NCBI RefSeq assembly: GCF_014235185.1
Contig: NZ_CP060131.1
Span: forward strand, 3,479,501 to 3,543,500
Direction of reading: 5' to 3'
Origin: Pseudonocardia petroleophila
Lineage (GTDB): Bacteria; Actinomycetota; Actinomycetes; Mycobacteriales; Pseudonocardiaceae
DNA: 64,000 bases
Position 1 is the first letter of the stretch. Each line of letters opens with the position of its first letter. The position numbers were made by a program, and so were the translations under genes. A model generated the notes under the pieces. The model was not told the DNA's origin, searched no databases, and worked only from the letters and a program-made list of their open reading frames with translations. Positions 47,611 through 55,582 of this stretch are shown here, in pieces.

Positions 47611-48822
47611 GTGACCGCAACGCACGACGATCTGGCACCGCACGACACCGCCCTGTTCGAGGGCGCCTTCTGGACCGACCCGTACCCGGCGTACGAGGCG
47701 CAGCGGGCCGGGTCGCCGGTCCGCCAGGTGCAGCAGCCCGACGGCCCGGTCTGGATGATGTTCGACCACGCCGACGTCCGCGCCGCCCTCACCGACCCGC
47801 GGCTGAGCAAGGACTGGCGCTACACGCTGCCCGCCGACGCGCGCGAGGGCCAGCCGGCCACGCCGATCCCGATGATGATCCTCATGGACCCGCCGGAGCA
47901 CACCCGGCTGCGCAAGCTGGTCTCCCGCGCGTTCACGGTCCGCCGGATGGAGGAGCTGCGCCCGCGCGTCGCCGAGTTCGCGAACCGGCTGATCGACGAC
48001 CTGCCCGCCTCCGGTCCCGTCGACCTCATGTCGTCCTACGCCTTCCTGCTGCCGGTCTTCGTGATCTGCGAGCTGCTCGGCGTGCCGGCCGAGGACCGCG
48101 ACGACTTCGCCGCCTGGTCGAACGTCATGGTCGACGAGTCCACGCAGGACGAGTCGATGGCCGCGGCGGGCAAGCTGCACGGCTACCTGTCGACCCTGAT
48201 CGACGCCAAGCGCGAGAACCCGGACGACGCCCTGATCAGCGGCCTGATCGCGGTCGCCGACGACGGGGACGTGCTCTCCCAGGAGGAGCTCGTCGCGATG
48301 GCGATGCTGCTGCTCATCGCCGGGCACGAGACCACCGTCAACCTCATCGGCAACGGCGTGCTCGCCCTGCTCACCCACCCCGAGCAGCGCGCGCTCCTGG
48401 CGGAGCGGCCCGATCTCATCGCGTCCGCCGTCGAGGAGTTCCTGCGCTGGGACTCCCCGGTGCACAGCGCCCCGGTGCGGTTCGCGGCCGAGGACGTCGA
48501 GTACTCGGGGGTGACGATCCCGGCCGGGTCGGTCGTGTCGCTCTCGCTGGCCTCGGCCAACCGCGACGACAAGCGCCTGCCCGACGCCGCCGAGCTGCGG
48601 ATCGACCGCGACGCGAGCGGCCACACCGCCTTCGGTCACGGTCTGCACCACTGCCTGGGCGCGCAGCTGGCGCGGATCGAGGCGCAGGAGGCGATCGGCC
48701 TGCTGCTCACCCGCCGCCCCGAGCTGGCCCTGGCCGTCGACCCGGCGGAGCTGGTCCACCGCCGCAGCACCCTGATCCGCGGCCTCCGCACCCTCCCGGT
48801 GGAGCCCGGCGCCCCGGCCTGA
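47611..48822 (+). CDS. Cytochrome P450
   Basis: A 403-residue soluble P450. The I-helix motif AGHETT is near residue 246, the K-helix ExxR follows in VEEFLRWDSP, and the heme loop FGHGLHHCLGAQLAR is near 345. It is similar to the first P450 of the window in PPEHTRLRKLVSRAFTVRRMEELRPR and in the heme loop, though the N-terminus differs. GTG 47611 has GGGAGC upstream. The promoter region carries the shared palindrome, which suggests joint control with the first P450 by the TetR at 12150. A strong hairpin follows the gene. Confidence 0.95.
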   Translation: MTATHDDLAPHDTALFEGAFWTDPYPAYEAQRAGSPVRQVQQPDGPVWMMFDHADVRAALTDPRLSKDWRYTLPADAREGQPATPIPMMILMDPPEHTRLRKLVSRAFTVRRMEELRPRVAEFANRLIDDLPASGPVDLMSSYAFLLPVFVICELLGVPAEDRDDFAAWSNVMVDESTQDESMAAAGKLHGYLSTLIDAKRENPDDALISGLIAVADDGDVLSQEELVAMAMLLLIAGHETTVNLIGNGVLALLTHPEQRALLAERPDLIASAVEEFLRWDSPVHSAPVRFAAEDVEYSGVTIPAGSVVSLSLASANRDDKRLPDAAELRIDRDASGHTAFGHGLHHCLGAQLARIEAQEAIGLLLTRRPELALAVDPAELVHRRSTLIRGLRTLPVEPGAPA

Positions 48823-48865
48823 CCCCCACCCACGCCCCGGCCGACCGCCCCCGCCGGCCCGGGGC

Positions 48866-48908
48866 GAGCGGCCCGTCCGCCCGGTCCCACCGGGTGGGCG
48901 GGCCGCTC
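48866..48908 (+). terminator. Strong hairpin after the second P450
   Basis: Two 20-base arms (GAGCGGCCCGTCC... and ...GGCGGGCCGCTC) match at 18 of 20 positions around loop CCC. It lies 44 bases after the P450 stop. There is no T-run, as is common in GC-rich actinobacteria. Confidence 0.65.
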
Positions 48909-49001
48909 GGGCATCCGGCCCCCGCCCGAGACGGGCGCATGGGCCGTTCGCACAATGTGGTCGTGCGGGCGGGCCGTCCGCACGTCGGCCGGGAGGTGCG
49001 C

Positions 49002-50117
49002 GTGGCACGCGGAGCGTTGTTCGACCCGCTGTTCGGGGGCGACCGGGTCGGCGCCCGGCTCGACGACGCCGCCTGGGTGGCCGCGCTCGTCGCCGTCGAG
49101 GTGGCGCTGGCGCAGGCCGCCGCGGCGCACGGGGTGATCCCGGCCGCGCACGCCGAGGCGATCGCGGCGGCGGACCTCGATCTCGACCCGACGGCGCTCG
49201 GCCTCGCCTCGGTCGAGGGCGGCAACCCGGTGATCCCGCTGGTGCGGGCGCTGCGCGCGGCGGTCGGGCCCGAGGTGGGACTGTCGGTGCACCCGGGCGC
49301 CACCAGCCAGGACGTCATGGACACCGCCGCGGTGCTGCTCACCGGCTGGGCGGGGGAGGTCCTGCTCGACGACCTGCGTGCCGCCGCCGACGCCGCCGCC
49401 GGGCTCGCCGCCGCCCACCGCGGCACCCCGACGATGGCCCGGACCCTGGGGCAGCAGGCCCTGCCGACGACGTTCGGGCTCGTGGCCGCGGGCTGGTGCG
49501 CCGGGCTCGACCGCGCCCGCGCCCGGCTCGGGTCGGTCCTCGGGGCGCTGCCGGTGCAGCTCGGGGGGCCGGCGGGCACGCTCGACGGCCTGCCGCTGCC
49601 CGTCGTCGCCGACCTGGCCGCGCGGCTGGGCCTGGCCGACCCCGGCGCCCCGTGGCACACCGAGCGCACCCGGATCGGTGAGCTGGCCGCCGCGCTCGGC
49701 GTCGCGGCCGGGGCCTGCGCGAAGCCCGCCACCGACGTCGTGCTGCTCGCGGGCACGGAGCTCGGCGAGGTGAGCGAGGCCGCGCCGGGGGACTCGTCGT
49801 CGATGCCGCACAAGCGCAACCCGATCGCCGCCGTCACCGCCCGCGCCTCGGCGCGCCGCGCCCCCGGCCTCGTCGCGGTGCTGCTCGCGGCGATGGACGG
49901 GGAGCACCAGCGGGCGGCCGGGGCGTGGCACAGCGAGTGGGAGACCCTCGCCGACCTCCTGCGCGCGACCGGCGGCGCCGCGGCCCGCCTGCGCGTCAGC
50001 CTGGAGGGGCTGGCCGTGCACCCGGACCGGATGGCCGCGTCGCTGCCCGCTGACCCGTCCACGGGCCGCGCGGCGGAGCTGGTCGACGCGCTCCTGGCGG
50101 CCCGCCCCCGGCCGTGA
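49002..50117 (+). CDS. PcaB-like fumarase/aspartase superfamily lyase
   Basis: A 371-residue enzyme of the class II fumarase/adenylosuccinate lyase superfamily, closest in pattern to 3-carboxy-cis,cis-muconate cycloisomerase (PcaB): ALFDPLFGGDRV at the start, HPGATSQDVMDTA near residue 92, and the signature GDSSSMPHKRNPIAAV near 262. No other protocatechuate genes are in the window, so the assignment is not certain. GTG 49002 follows GGGAGG. An in-frame GTG at 48963 with CACAAT 6 bases upstream would give a leaderless 13-residue longer form. It abuts lipA tail to tail. Confidence 0.8.
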   Translation: MARGALFDPLFGGDRVGARLDDAAWVAALVAVEVALAQAAAAHGVIPAAHAEAIAAADLDLDPTALGLASVEGGNPVIPLVRALRAAVGPEVGLSVHPGATSQDVMDTAAVLLTGWAGEVLLDDLRAAADAAAGLAAAHRGTPTMARTLGQQALPTTFGLVAAGWCAGLDRARARLGSVLGALPVQLGGPAGTLDGLPLPVVADLAARLGLADPGAPWHTERTRIGELAAALGVAAGACAKPATDVVLLAGTELGEVSEAAPGDSSSMPHKRNPIAAVTARASARRAPGLVAVLLAAMDGEHQRAAGAWHSEWETLADLLRATGGAAARLRVSLEGLAVHPDRMAASLPADPSTGRAAELVDALLAARPRP

Positions 50118-51122
50118 TCAGCGGCGGGCGAGCAGGCTGCTGGCCTCCTGGGCCGCGGCCCCCTCGGACTCCAGGTGGGCCAGGGCGGGGCTGAGCTCCT
50201 CGCCGCGGTGGCGCACGGTCTGGGCGTAGAGCCGCCCGGCCCGGTAGGACGAGCGCACCAGCGGCCCGGCCATGACCCCGGCGAAGCCCATCTCCTGCGC
50301 GGCCTGCGAGTGCTCGACGAACTCCTCGGGCTTGACCCAGCGCTCCACGGGGTGGTGCCGGGCCGAGGGCCGCAGGTACTGGGTGATGGTGATGATCTCG
50401 CAGCCCGCCTCGTGCAGGTCGCGCAGCGCGGACACGACCTCCTCGGGGGTCTCGCCCATGCCCAGGATCAGGTTCGACTTGGTGACCAGGCCCGCCGCAC
50501 GGGCCTTGGTGATGACCTCGAGCGAGCGGTCGTAGCGGAACGCCGGGCGGATCCGCTTGAAGATCCGCGGCACCGTCTCCAGGTTGTGCGCGAGCACCTC
50601 GGGGCGGGTGGCGAACACCTCGTCGAGCTGGGCGTCGATCGAGTTGAAGTCCGGGATCAGCAGCTCCACCCCGGTGCCGGGGTTGAGCTCGTGGATGAGC
50701 CGGACGGTCTCGGCGTAGAGCCACGCGCCGCCGTCGGGCTGGTCGTCGCGGGCGACGCCGGTGACGGTGGAGTACCGCAGGCCCATCTGCTGCACGGACT
50801 CGGCGACGCGGCGGGGCTCGTCGCGGTCGAGGTCGGCGGGGCGGCCGGTGTCGATCTGGCAGAAGTCGCAGCGCCGGGTGCACTGCTCGCCGCCGATGAG
50901 GAAGGTGGCCTCGCGGTCCTCCCAGCACTCGTAGATGTTGGGGCAGCCGGCCTCCTCGCACACGGTGTGCAGGCCACCGGAGCGCACCAGGGCCTTGAGC
51001 TCGGTGTACTGCGGGCCGGTCTTCGCCTTCGTCCGGATCCAGGCGGGCTTGCGCTCGATGGGGGTCTCGCTGTTGCGGACCTCCAGGCGCAGGAGCTTGC
51101 GACCTTCGGGTGCGATCGTCAC
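50118..51122 (-). CDS. lipA: Lipoyl synthase LipA
   Basis: A 334-residue radical-SAM enzyme that inserts two sulfurs into protein-bound octanoyl groups. The N-terminal auxiliary iron-sulfur cysteines are in [14 protein letters not shown] (residues ~57-70) and the radical-SAM motif is CTRRCDFC near 85. [25 protein letters not shown] and [15 protein letters not shown] are typical. GTG 51122 is leaderless, with TAGCCT 7 bases upstream overlapping the stop codon of the preceding SDR. It serves the 2-oxoacid dehydrogenase genes at the right end of the window. Confidence 0.97.
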   Translation of the reverse strand: MTIAPEGRKLLRLEVRNSETPIERKPAWIRTKAKTGPQYTELKALVRSGGLHTVCEEAGCPNIYECWEDREATFLIGGEQCTRRCDFCQIDTGRPADLDRDEPRRVAESVQQMGLRYSTVTGVARDDQPDGGAWLYAETVRLIHELNPGTGVELLIPDFNSIDAQLDEVFATRPEVLAHNLETVPRIFKRIRPAFRYDRSLEVITKARAAGLVTKSNLILGMGETPEEVVSALRDLHEAGCEIITITQYLRPSARHHPVERWVKPEEFVEHSQAAQEMGFAGVMAGPLVRSSYRAGRLYAQTVRHRGEELSPALAHLESEGAAAQEASSLLARR

Positions 51123-51129
51123 GCCCCCC

Positions 51130-51135
51130 AGGCTA
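51130..51135 (-). promoter_or_regulatory. -10 element TAGCCT of leaderless lipA
   Basis: On the minus strand TAGCCT ends 7 bases before GTG 51122. Its first three bases are also the TAG stop codon of the upstream SDR gene. Confidence 0.6.
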
Positions 51136-52050
51136 CGCCGGGTCGGGATCCACGCCCGTCTCGGCGGCGGTGACGTCCCACAGCCGGGCGGCCAGGTCGG
51201 CGTCGCGCGCCCGCGCCGAGCGCCGGGCCGGGGCGGGCCGCCCGCGCGTCTCGCCGAGCCCGCCCGGGCCGACGTAGTCACCCCCGACGACCTGCGGCGA
51301 CGTCGCCGCGTGGAGCTGCGGCAGGATCCCGCGCCCCACCCGCTGCGTCGTGAGCAGGTTGACCACCCGCGCGAGCGGCAGCAGCAGACGGGCCCCGCTG
51401 CGGGCGCGCACCGACGACGACAGCAGCGCGGTGTCGGTCAGGCCGGGGTGCGCGGCGACGGAGATCACGTCGTCGCCGCGGCGGCGCAGCCGCCGGTCGA
51501 GCTCGGCGGCGAACAGCAGGTTCGCGAGCTTGCTCTGGCTGTAGGCCTGCGATCCGGTGTAGGCGCGCCGCGCGAAGTGCAGGTCGTCGACGTCGAGGCC
51601 CGGCCCGCGGTGCGCGAGGCTCGACAGCGTCACCACCCGGGCGCCGCCCGCCCGCCGCAGCGCCGGCATCAGCAGCCAGGTCAGGGCCGCGTGACCGAGG
51701 TGGTTGGTGCCGATCTGGGTCTCGAACCCGTCGACGGTGATCCCCGGCGGCAGCCCCATCACCCCGGCGTTGTTCATGAGCACGTGCAGGGCGTCGCCGG
51801 TGCGCTCCCGGACGTCGGCGGCGGCGCGGCGCACCGAGTCGAGGTCGGCGAGGTCCAGGGTGACCAGCTCACCGCCCGGCACCTGCGCCAGCGCCGCCCG
51901 GCCGCGTCCGGCGTCGCGGGCCCCCAGCAGCACCCGCGCGCCCGCCCGGGCCAGCGCGGCCGCCGAGGCGAGCCCGAGCCCGGAGGTGGCGCCGGTCACC
52001 AGCACCGTGCGCCCGGTCTGGTCCGGTACGTCCGACGTCGTCCCGTCCAT
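51133..52050 (-). CDS. Short-chain dehydrogenase/reductase
   Basis: A 305-residue SDR. The cofactor motif TGATSGLG is near residue 20, NNAGVMG near 92, the active-site serine in LSSLAHRG near 144 and YSQSK near 169. [15 protein letters not shown] resembles the retinol dehydrogenase/WWOX-like branch. Substrate unknown. ATG 52050 has GAGG about 8 bases upstream and is only 17 bases from the start of the divergent LLM gene. It lies between lipA and lipB, where mycobacteria have no gene. Confidence 0.88.
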   Translation of the reverse strand: MDGTTSDVPDQTGRTVLVTGATSGLGLASAAALARAGARVLLGARDAGRGRAALAQVPGGELVTLDLADLDSVRRAAADVRERTGDALHVLMNNAGVMGLPPGITVDGFETQIGTNHLGHAALTWLLMPALRRAGGARVVTLSSLAHRGPGLDVDDLHFARRAYTGSQAYSQSKLANLLFAAELDRRLRRRGDDVISVAAHPGLTDTALLSSSVRARSGARLLLPLARVVNLLTTQRVGRGILPQLHAATSPQVVGGDYVGPGGLGETRGRPAPARRSARARDADLAARLWDVTAAETGVDPDPA

Positions 52051-52055
52051 GTCCC

Positions 52056-52061
52056 TATCCT
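52056..52061 (+). promoter_or_regulatory. -10 element TATCCT of a leaderless LLM gene
   Basis: TATCCT ends 6 bases before GTG 52068. Only 17 bases separate this start from the divergent SDR start, so the two promoters must overlap. Confidence 0.6.
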
Positions 52062-52067
52062 CGACGA

Positions 52068-53000
52068 GTGGACTTCCGGATCTTCACCGAGCCCCAGCAG
52101 GGCGCCGACTACGACGACCTGCTCCGAGTCGCCCAGGCCGCCGAGGCCGCGGGCTACGACGCCTTCTTCCGCTCCGACCACTACCTCGCGATGGGCGACG
52201 CCTCCGGCGAACCCGGCCCCACCGACGCCTGGCTGACGCTCGCCGCCCTCGCCCGCGAGACGTCCCGGATCCGGCTCGGCACGCTCGTGTCGTCGGCGAC
52301 GTTCCGGCTGCCCGGCCCGCTCGCGGTGTCCGTCGCGCAGGTCGACCGGATGTCGCGCGGACGCGTGGAGCTGGGCCTGGGCTCGGGCTGGTTCGACGCC
52401 GAGCACGCCGCGTACGGCATCCCCTTCCCGCCGCTGGGGGAGCGGTTCGACCGCCTCGCCGAGCAGCTGGAGATCATCACCGGGCTGTGGGGCACGCCGC
52501 CCGGCGAGCGCTACTCCTTCGACGGCGCGCACTACACCGTCACCGACTCCCCGGCGCTGCCCCAGCCGGTGCAGCAGCCGCGCCCGCCGATCGTCATCGG
52601 GGGCCGCGGGAAGAAGCGCACGCCGGAGCTGGCCGCGCGGTTCGCGGACGAGTTCAACGTGCCCTTCTCCGACGTCGACGCCGCGGCGGGGCAGTTCGAG
52701 CGCGTCGACGCCGCGTGCCGCGCGGTCGGCCGCGACCCCGCGGAGCTCGTGCGCTCCGTCGCGCAGGTCGTCTGCGTCGGCCGCGACGACGCCGAGATCG
52801 CCCGCCGCGCGCTCGCACTGGGCCGCGAGGTCGACGAGCTGCGCGCCAACGGGCTCGCCGGCACCCCCGGCGAGGTCGTCGACCGCATCGGCACCTGGCG
52901 GGAGAAGGCCGGCGTCACCCGGCTGTACCTGCAGCTCATGGACCTCGGTGACCTCGACCAGATCGACCTCATCGCCTCTGACGTCGTCGGGGCGCTCTAG
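52068..53000 (+). CDS. LLM class oxidoreductase (probably F420-dependent)
   Basis: A 310-residue luciferase-like monooxygenase-fold protein. FRIFTEPQQGADYDDLLRVAQAAEAAGYDAFFRSDHYL at the start, RIRLGTLVSSATFRLPGPLAVSVAQVDRMSRGRVELGLGSGWFDAEH (residues ~65-112) and PPIVIGGRGKKRTPELAARFADEFN are the family's signatures and match the mycobacterial F420-dependent class. GTG 52068 is leaderless. A small membrane protein gene begins at the next base after the stop. Substrate unknown. Confidence 0.88.
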   Translation: MDFRIFTEPQQGADYDDLLRVAQAAEAAGYDAFFRSDHYLAMGDASGEPGPTDAWLTLAALARETSRIRLGTLVSSATFRLPGPLAVSVAQVDRMSRGRVELGLGSGWFDAEHAAYGIPFPPLGERFDRLAEQLEIITGLWGTPPGERYSFDGAHYTVTDSPALPQPVQQPRPPIVIGGRGKKRTPELAARFADEFNVPFSDVDAAAGQFERVDAACRAVGRDPAELVRSVAQVVCVGRDDAEIARRALALGREVDELRANGLAGTPGEVVDRIGTWREKAGVTRLYLQLMDLGDLDQIDLIASDVVGAL

Positions 53001-53195
53001 GTGCTGCGCTGGAACCCGACCCTGATCCGCGCGACGGCCGCCGCCGCGGTCGCCGCGCTCGTGCTCACCACGGTGGTCGGGGCGTTCCAGCTGCCCGGTC
53101 TGGCGGTGGTGTCGATCGTCGTGGTGGGCGTCGGCGTCGCGGTCGCCGCGGTGCTGGTGTCGGCGCGGGGCCGCCGGGAGCAGCGCAGGGACTAG
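53001..53195 (+). CDS. Small membrane protein (64 aa)
   Basis: Two predicted membrane spans (AAAAVAALVLTTVVGAF and LAVVSIVVVGVGVAVAAVLVS) flanked by charged ends (VLRWNP; RGRREQRRD). GTG 53001 comes directly after the LLM stop, so it is translated by coupling. The pattern resembles many short actinobacterial membrane proteins of unknown function. Its stop codon overlaps the stop of the facing ArsR-like gene (CTAG). Confidence 0.65.
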   Translation: MLRWNPTLIRATAAAAVAALVLTTVVGAFQLPGLAVVSIVVVGVGVAVAAVLVSARGRREQRRD

Positions 53196-53653
53196 CGCAG
53201 CTGCCCCGCGACGTCGGCCGCCGCCGTGAGCAGCACGAGCGCGGGCACGACGACCCGCGGGGCCACCCGGTAGGTCCCGCGGCCGTCCTGCTCGACCAGT
53301 CCGGTGTGCGTCAGCGAGCGGAGGTGGTGGTAGAGCTGCCCCGTCGACGCGAGGCCGGCCGCCTCCTGCAGCTCGGCGGTGCCGCTCGGGCCGCCGGCCA
53401 GCAGGGCCCGCACGATGCCGGCCCGCGCGGGATGGCCCAGCGCGGCGAGCACCGCCAGCCGCGGCTCGTCGTCGAGGCCCAGCGCGCTGCCGGCGTCGTA
53501 CTCGATCGTCCACCGGACGTCGCCGTGCAGGTGGACGTCGCCGGAGTAGCGCACGACCCCGGCCCCGCCGCCCGCGACCGGGGCACCCGCACCCTCCAGC
53601 GCCGCCACCCGTCGCTCCAGGTCGGTGAGGCGCGCGTCGACGGGATCGGTCAC
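53192..53653 (-). CDS. ArsR-like winged-helix regulator
   Basis: A 153-residue regulator. A short coiled N-terminus (ARLTDLERRVAALEG) precedes a beta segment, then the winged helix: RLAVLAALGHPARAGIVRALLAGGPSGTAELQEAAGLASTGQLYHHLRSLTHTGLVEQDGRGTYRV (residues ~68-132), an ArsR/HTH_20 pattern. No metal-binding cysteines are present. GTG 53653 follows GATCCT by 6 bases, but the gene also lies 13 bases behind the serine hydrolase and is probably in its operon. A perfect 24-bp palindrome in front of that operon is a natural candidate for its operator. Confidence 0.8.
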   Translation of the reverse strand: MTDPVDARLTDLERRVAALEGAGAPVAGGGAGVVRYSGDVHLHGDVRWTIEYDAGSALGLDDEPRLAVLAALGHPARAGIVRALLAGGPSGTAELQEAAGLASTGQLYHHLRSLTHTGLVEQDGRGTYRVAPRVVVPALVLLTAAADVAGQLR

Positions 53654-53666
53654 CGCACCAGGATCC

Positions 53667-54773
53667 TCACCCCGCGACCGCCGCCGCCAGCCGGTCCCGC
53701 ACCGCGTCGTCGACGAGCACCCGCTGGCCCAGCAGCAGCGCACCGGAGGCCTCGATCTCCTGGTGGGCCTGCTGCGGCAGCCCGGACAGGGCCAGCACCG
53801 AGACCCCGACGGTGCCGTCGTCGCGGCGGATCGTGGCGGCGTAGCTGAGGACGCCGGGCAGGCTGCCGCCCTTCTGGCCGAGCCCGAGCACCCCGGGCGG
53901 GAGGCGGTCGGCGACGGCCCGCTCCAGGTGCCTCCTGGCGATGCCGGAGGCCAGCGGGCCCAGCGCGTCGGTGGCGACGGCGCGGTGCAGCGCCGCGAGC
54001 TGCGTCGCGGTGCCCGCCCACGCCCCGTCCCAGAGCCCGACGACCGCGTTCCAGGTGTCCTCGGGCACCGGTGCGGCCACCCCGTCCCCGCCCCCGCCTC
54101 CGGGCAGCGGGCCGCCGCTGTAGACCGCGCCCAGCGCGCGGGCGGCCGGGTCCCCGTCGGCGTAGGCCCGCCCCAGCTCCGCCGCGCGGCTGCGCCGGTC
54201 GCCGCCCGCGTCGGGCTGCAGCACCCACAGCGCCTCCCCGACGATGTGCGGCACGTCGAGCCCGTCCCAGCCGCCCGCCCCCGCCGCGGCGGTCAGCGCG
54301 TCCGGGCCGAGCGTGGCGAGGACGAGGTCGGCCGCGGCGTTGTCGCTGTAGTCGATCATCGAGGCGACGACGTCGTCCCAGGTGACGGTGTCGGGGGTGC
54401 CGAGGGCCGCGAGGGCCCGCGGGTGGGCGTCGGCGTCGGAACCGGGGAGGTACCAGCGCTCCCATCCGGCGACGGCGACGGGGCCCGCGGGGTCGATCCG
54501 GCCCGCCTCGACGGCCAGCGCGTAGGCCGCCAGGTGCGTCACCTTCACCGACGACGCGATCGGCCGCGGCCGGTCGGCGAGGTGGGCGAACGCGGCGCCG
54601 CGGCCGTCGTCGACGAGGACCGAGGCGTGGTCCGGGTGCGCGGCGATCCAGTCGACCAGCGCCTCGGGCCCGTCGACCGGTCCGGCCGCCGGGGCCGGCG
54701 CGGGGGAGCCGCAGGCGGCGGCCACGGCCAGCAGGGCGGTGCCGCCGAGCAGGCGGCGTCGGGTGAGTGTCAT
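53667..54773 (-). CDS. Exported class A beta-lactamase-like serine hydrolase
   Basis: A 368-residue exported protein of the beta-lactamase/transpeptidase-like fold. The start TRRRLLGGTALLAVAAAC is a Tat-like signal with a lipobox-type cysteine at about residue 21. The active-site SxxK is SSVK near residue 74, the second motif is SDN in IDYSDNAAADL near 143, and KGG appears in GQKGGSLPG near 303. It may be a beta-lactamase or a peptidase on cell-wall substrates. The ATG at 54773 has GGAGG, which lies in the right arm of a 24-bp palindrome. It heads a two-gene operon with an ArsR-like regulator. Confidence 0.85.
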   Translation of the reverse strand: MTLTRRRLLGGTALLAVAAACGSPAPAPAAGPVDGPEALVDWIAAHPDHASVLVDDGRGAAFAHLADRPRPIASSVKVTHLAAYALAVEAGRIDPAGPVAVAGWERWYLPGSDADAHPRALAALGTPDTVTWDDVVASMIDYSDNAAADLVLATLGPDALTAAAGAGGWDGLDVPHIVGEALWVLQPDAGGDRRSRAAELGRAYADGDPAARALGAVYSGGPLPGGGGGDGVAAPVPEDTWNAVVGLWDGAWAGTATQLAALHRAVATDALGPLASGIARRHLERAVADRLPPGVLGLGQKGGSLPGVLSYAATIRRDDGTVGVSVLALSGLPQQAHQEIEASGALLLGQRVLVDDAVRDRLAAAVAG

Positions 54774-54778
54774 GGTTC

Positions 54779-54802
54779 CTCCGTAATTCCGGAATTACGG
54801 AG
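54779..54802. promoter_or_regulatory. Perfect 24-bp palindrome, candidate operator
   Basis: The half-site CTCCGTAATTCC is followed directly by its exact reverse complement. It lies between the -10 box (54804-54809, minus strand) and the serine hydrolase ATG, covers the expected transcription start and includes the ribosome binding site. Binding here would block transcription, and the RNA hairpin could hide the ribosome binding site. Confidence 0.75.
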
Positions 54803-54803
54803 A

Positions 54804-54809
54804 AGTCTA
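54804..54809 (-). promoter_or_regulatory. -10 element TAGACT of the serine hydrolase operon
   Basis: TAGACT on the minus strand; transcription would start within the adjacent palindrome at about 54797. Confidence 0.5.
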
Positions 54810-54812
54810 GGT

Positions 54813-55553
54813 CTACTGCAGCGAGGGGTGCAGCCGCAGGTCGAGACCGGCCGGTGCGGCGGCCCGCGCCACCGGGTGCTCGGCGACGGCGAGCCGCCCG
54901 TCGAGGGCGTCGAGGACGGCCGCGGTGACGTCGTCGATCACGTCGTCGACGCGCACCGGGCGGCCCAGCTCGCCGGACAGGGAGCTCACTCCGGCGTCGG
55001 TGATGCCGCAGGGCACGATGCGGTCGAACGCGGTGAGGTCGGGATCGCAGTTGAGCGAGAACCCGTGCAGCGTGACGCCGCCCTGCACGCGCACCCCGAT
55101 CGCCGCGACCTTGCGCTCCGGGCGCCGGTCGTCGGCCGGCAGCCAGACGCCGCTGCGCCCGTCGATCCGCCCGGCCGCGGTGACCCCCAGCCCGTGCACG
55201 ACGTGGATCAGGGCCTCCTCCAGCCTGCGGACGAAGTCGACGACGTCCAGCGGCTCGGCCAGCCCGGTGATCGGGTAGCCGACGAGCTGGCCGGGGCCGT
55301 GCCAGGTGATGCGCCCGCCGCGGTCGACGTCGACGACGGGGGTGCCGTCGACGGGCCGGTCCTGCGGCTGCGTGCGCTTGCCCGCGGTGTAGACCGAGTG
55401 GTGCTCGAGCAGCATGAGCACGTCGTCGCCGCCCTCGCGCCGGGCCGCGGCGTTCGCCCGCTGCACGTCCCACGCGGCGAGGTAGTCGACCAGGCCGAGC
55501 CGGTCGACGCGGACGGGGTCGGTGCTGCGCCGGCAGCTTATGCGGTGGACCAC
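54813..55553 (-). CDS. lipB: Octanoyl-[acyl-carrier] protein N-octanoyltransferase LipB
   Basis: A 246-residue octanoyltransferase that loads octanoate onto lipoyl domains. [18 protein letters not shown] (residues ~45-62), [18 protein letters not shown] near 79, [21 protein letters not shown] with the catalytic lysine near 149, and [14 protein letters not shown] with the catalytic cysteine near 182 are all present. GTG 55553 is leaderless with TACCGT 6 bases upstream. It supplies LipA; both act on the SucB lipoyl domains encoded nearby. Confidence 0.96.
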   Translation of the reverse strand: MVHRISCRRSTDPVRVDRLGLVDYLAAWDVQRANAAARREGGDDVLMLLEHHSVYTAGKRTQPQDRPVDGTPVVDVDRGGRITWHGPGQLVGYPITGLAEPLDVVDFVRRLEEALIHVVHGLGVTAAGRIDGRSGVWLPADDRRPERKVAAIGVRVQGGVTLHGFSLNCDPDLTAFDRIVPCGITDAGVSSLSGELGRPVRVDDVIDDVTAAVLDALDGRLAVAEHPVARAAAPAGLDLRLHPSLQ

Positions 55554-55559
55554 GCCTGC

Positions 55560-55565
55560 ACGGTA
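55560..55565 (-). promoter_or_regulatory. -10 element TACCGT of leaderless lipB
   Basis: TACCGT on the minus strand ends 6 bases before the lipB GTG at 55553. Confidence 0.6.
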
Positions 55566-55582
55566 CGCCGGGGCGGACCGGG

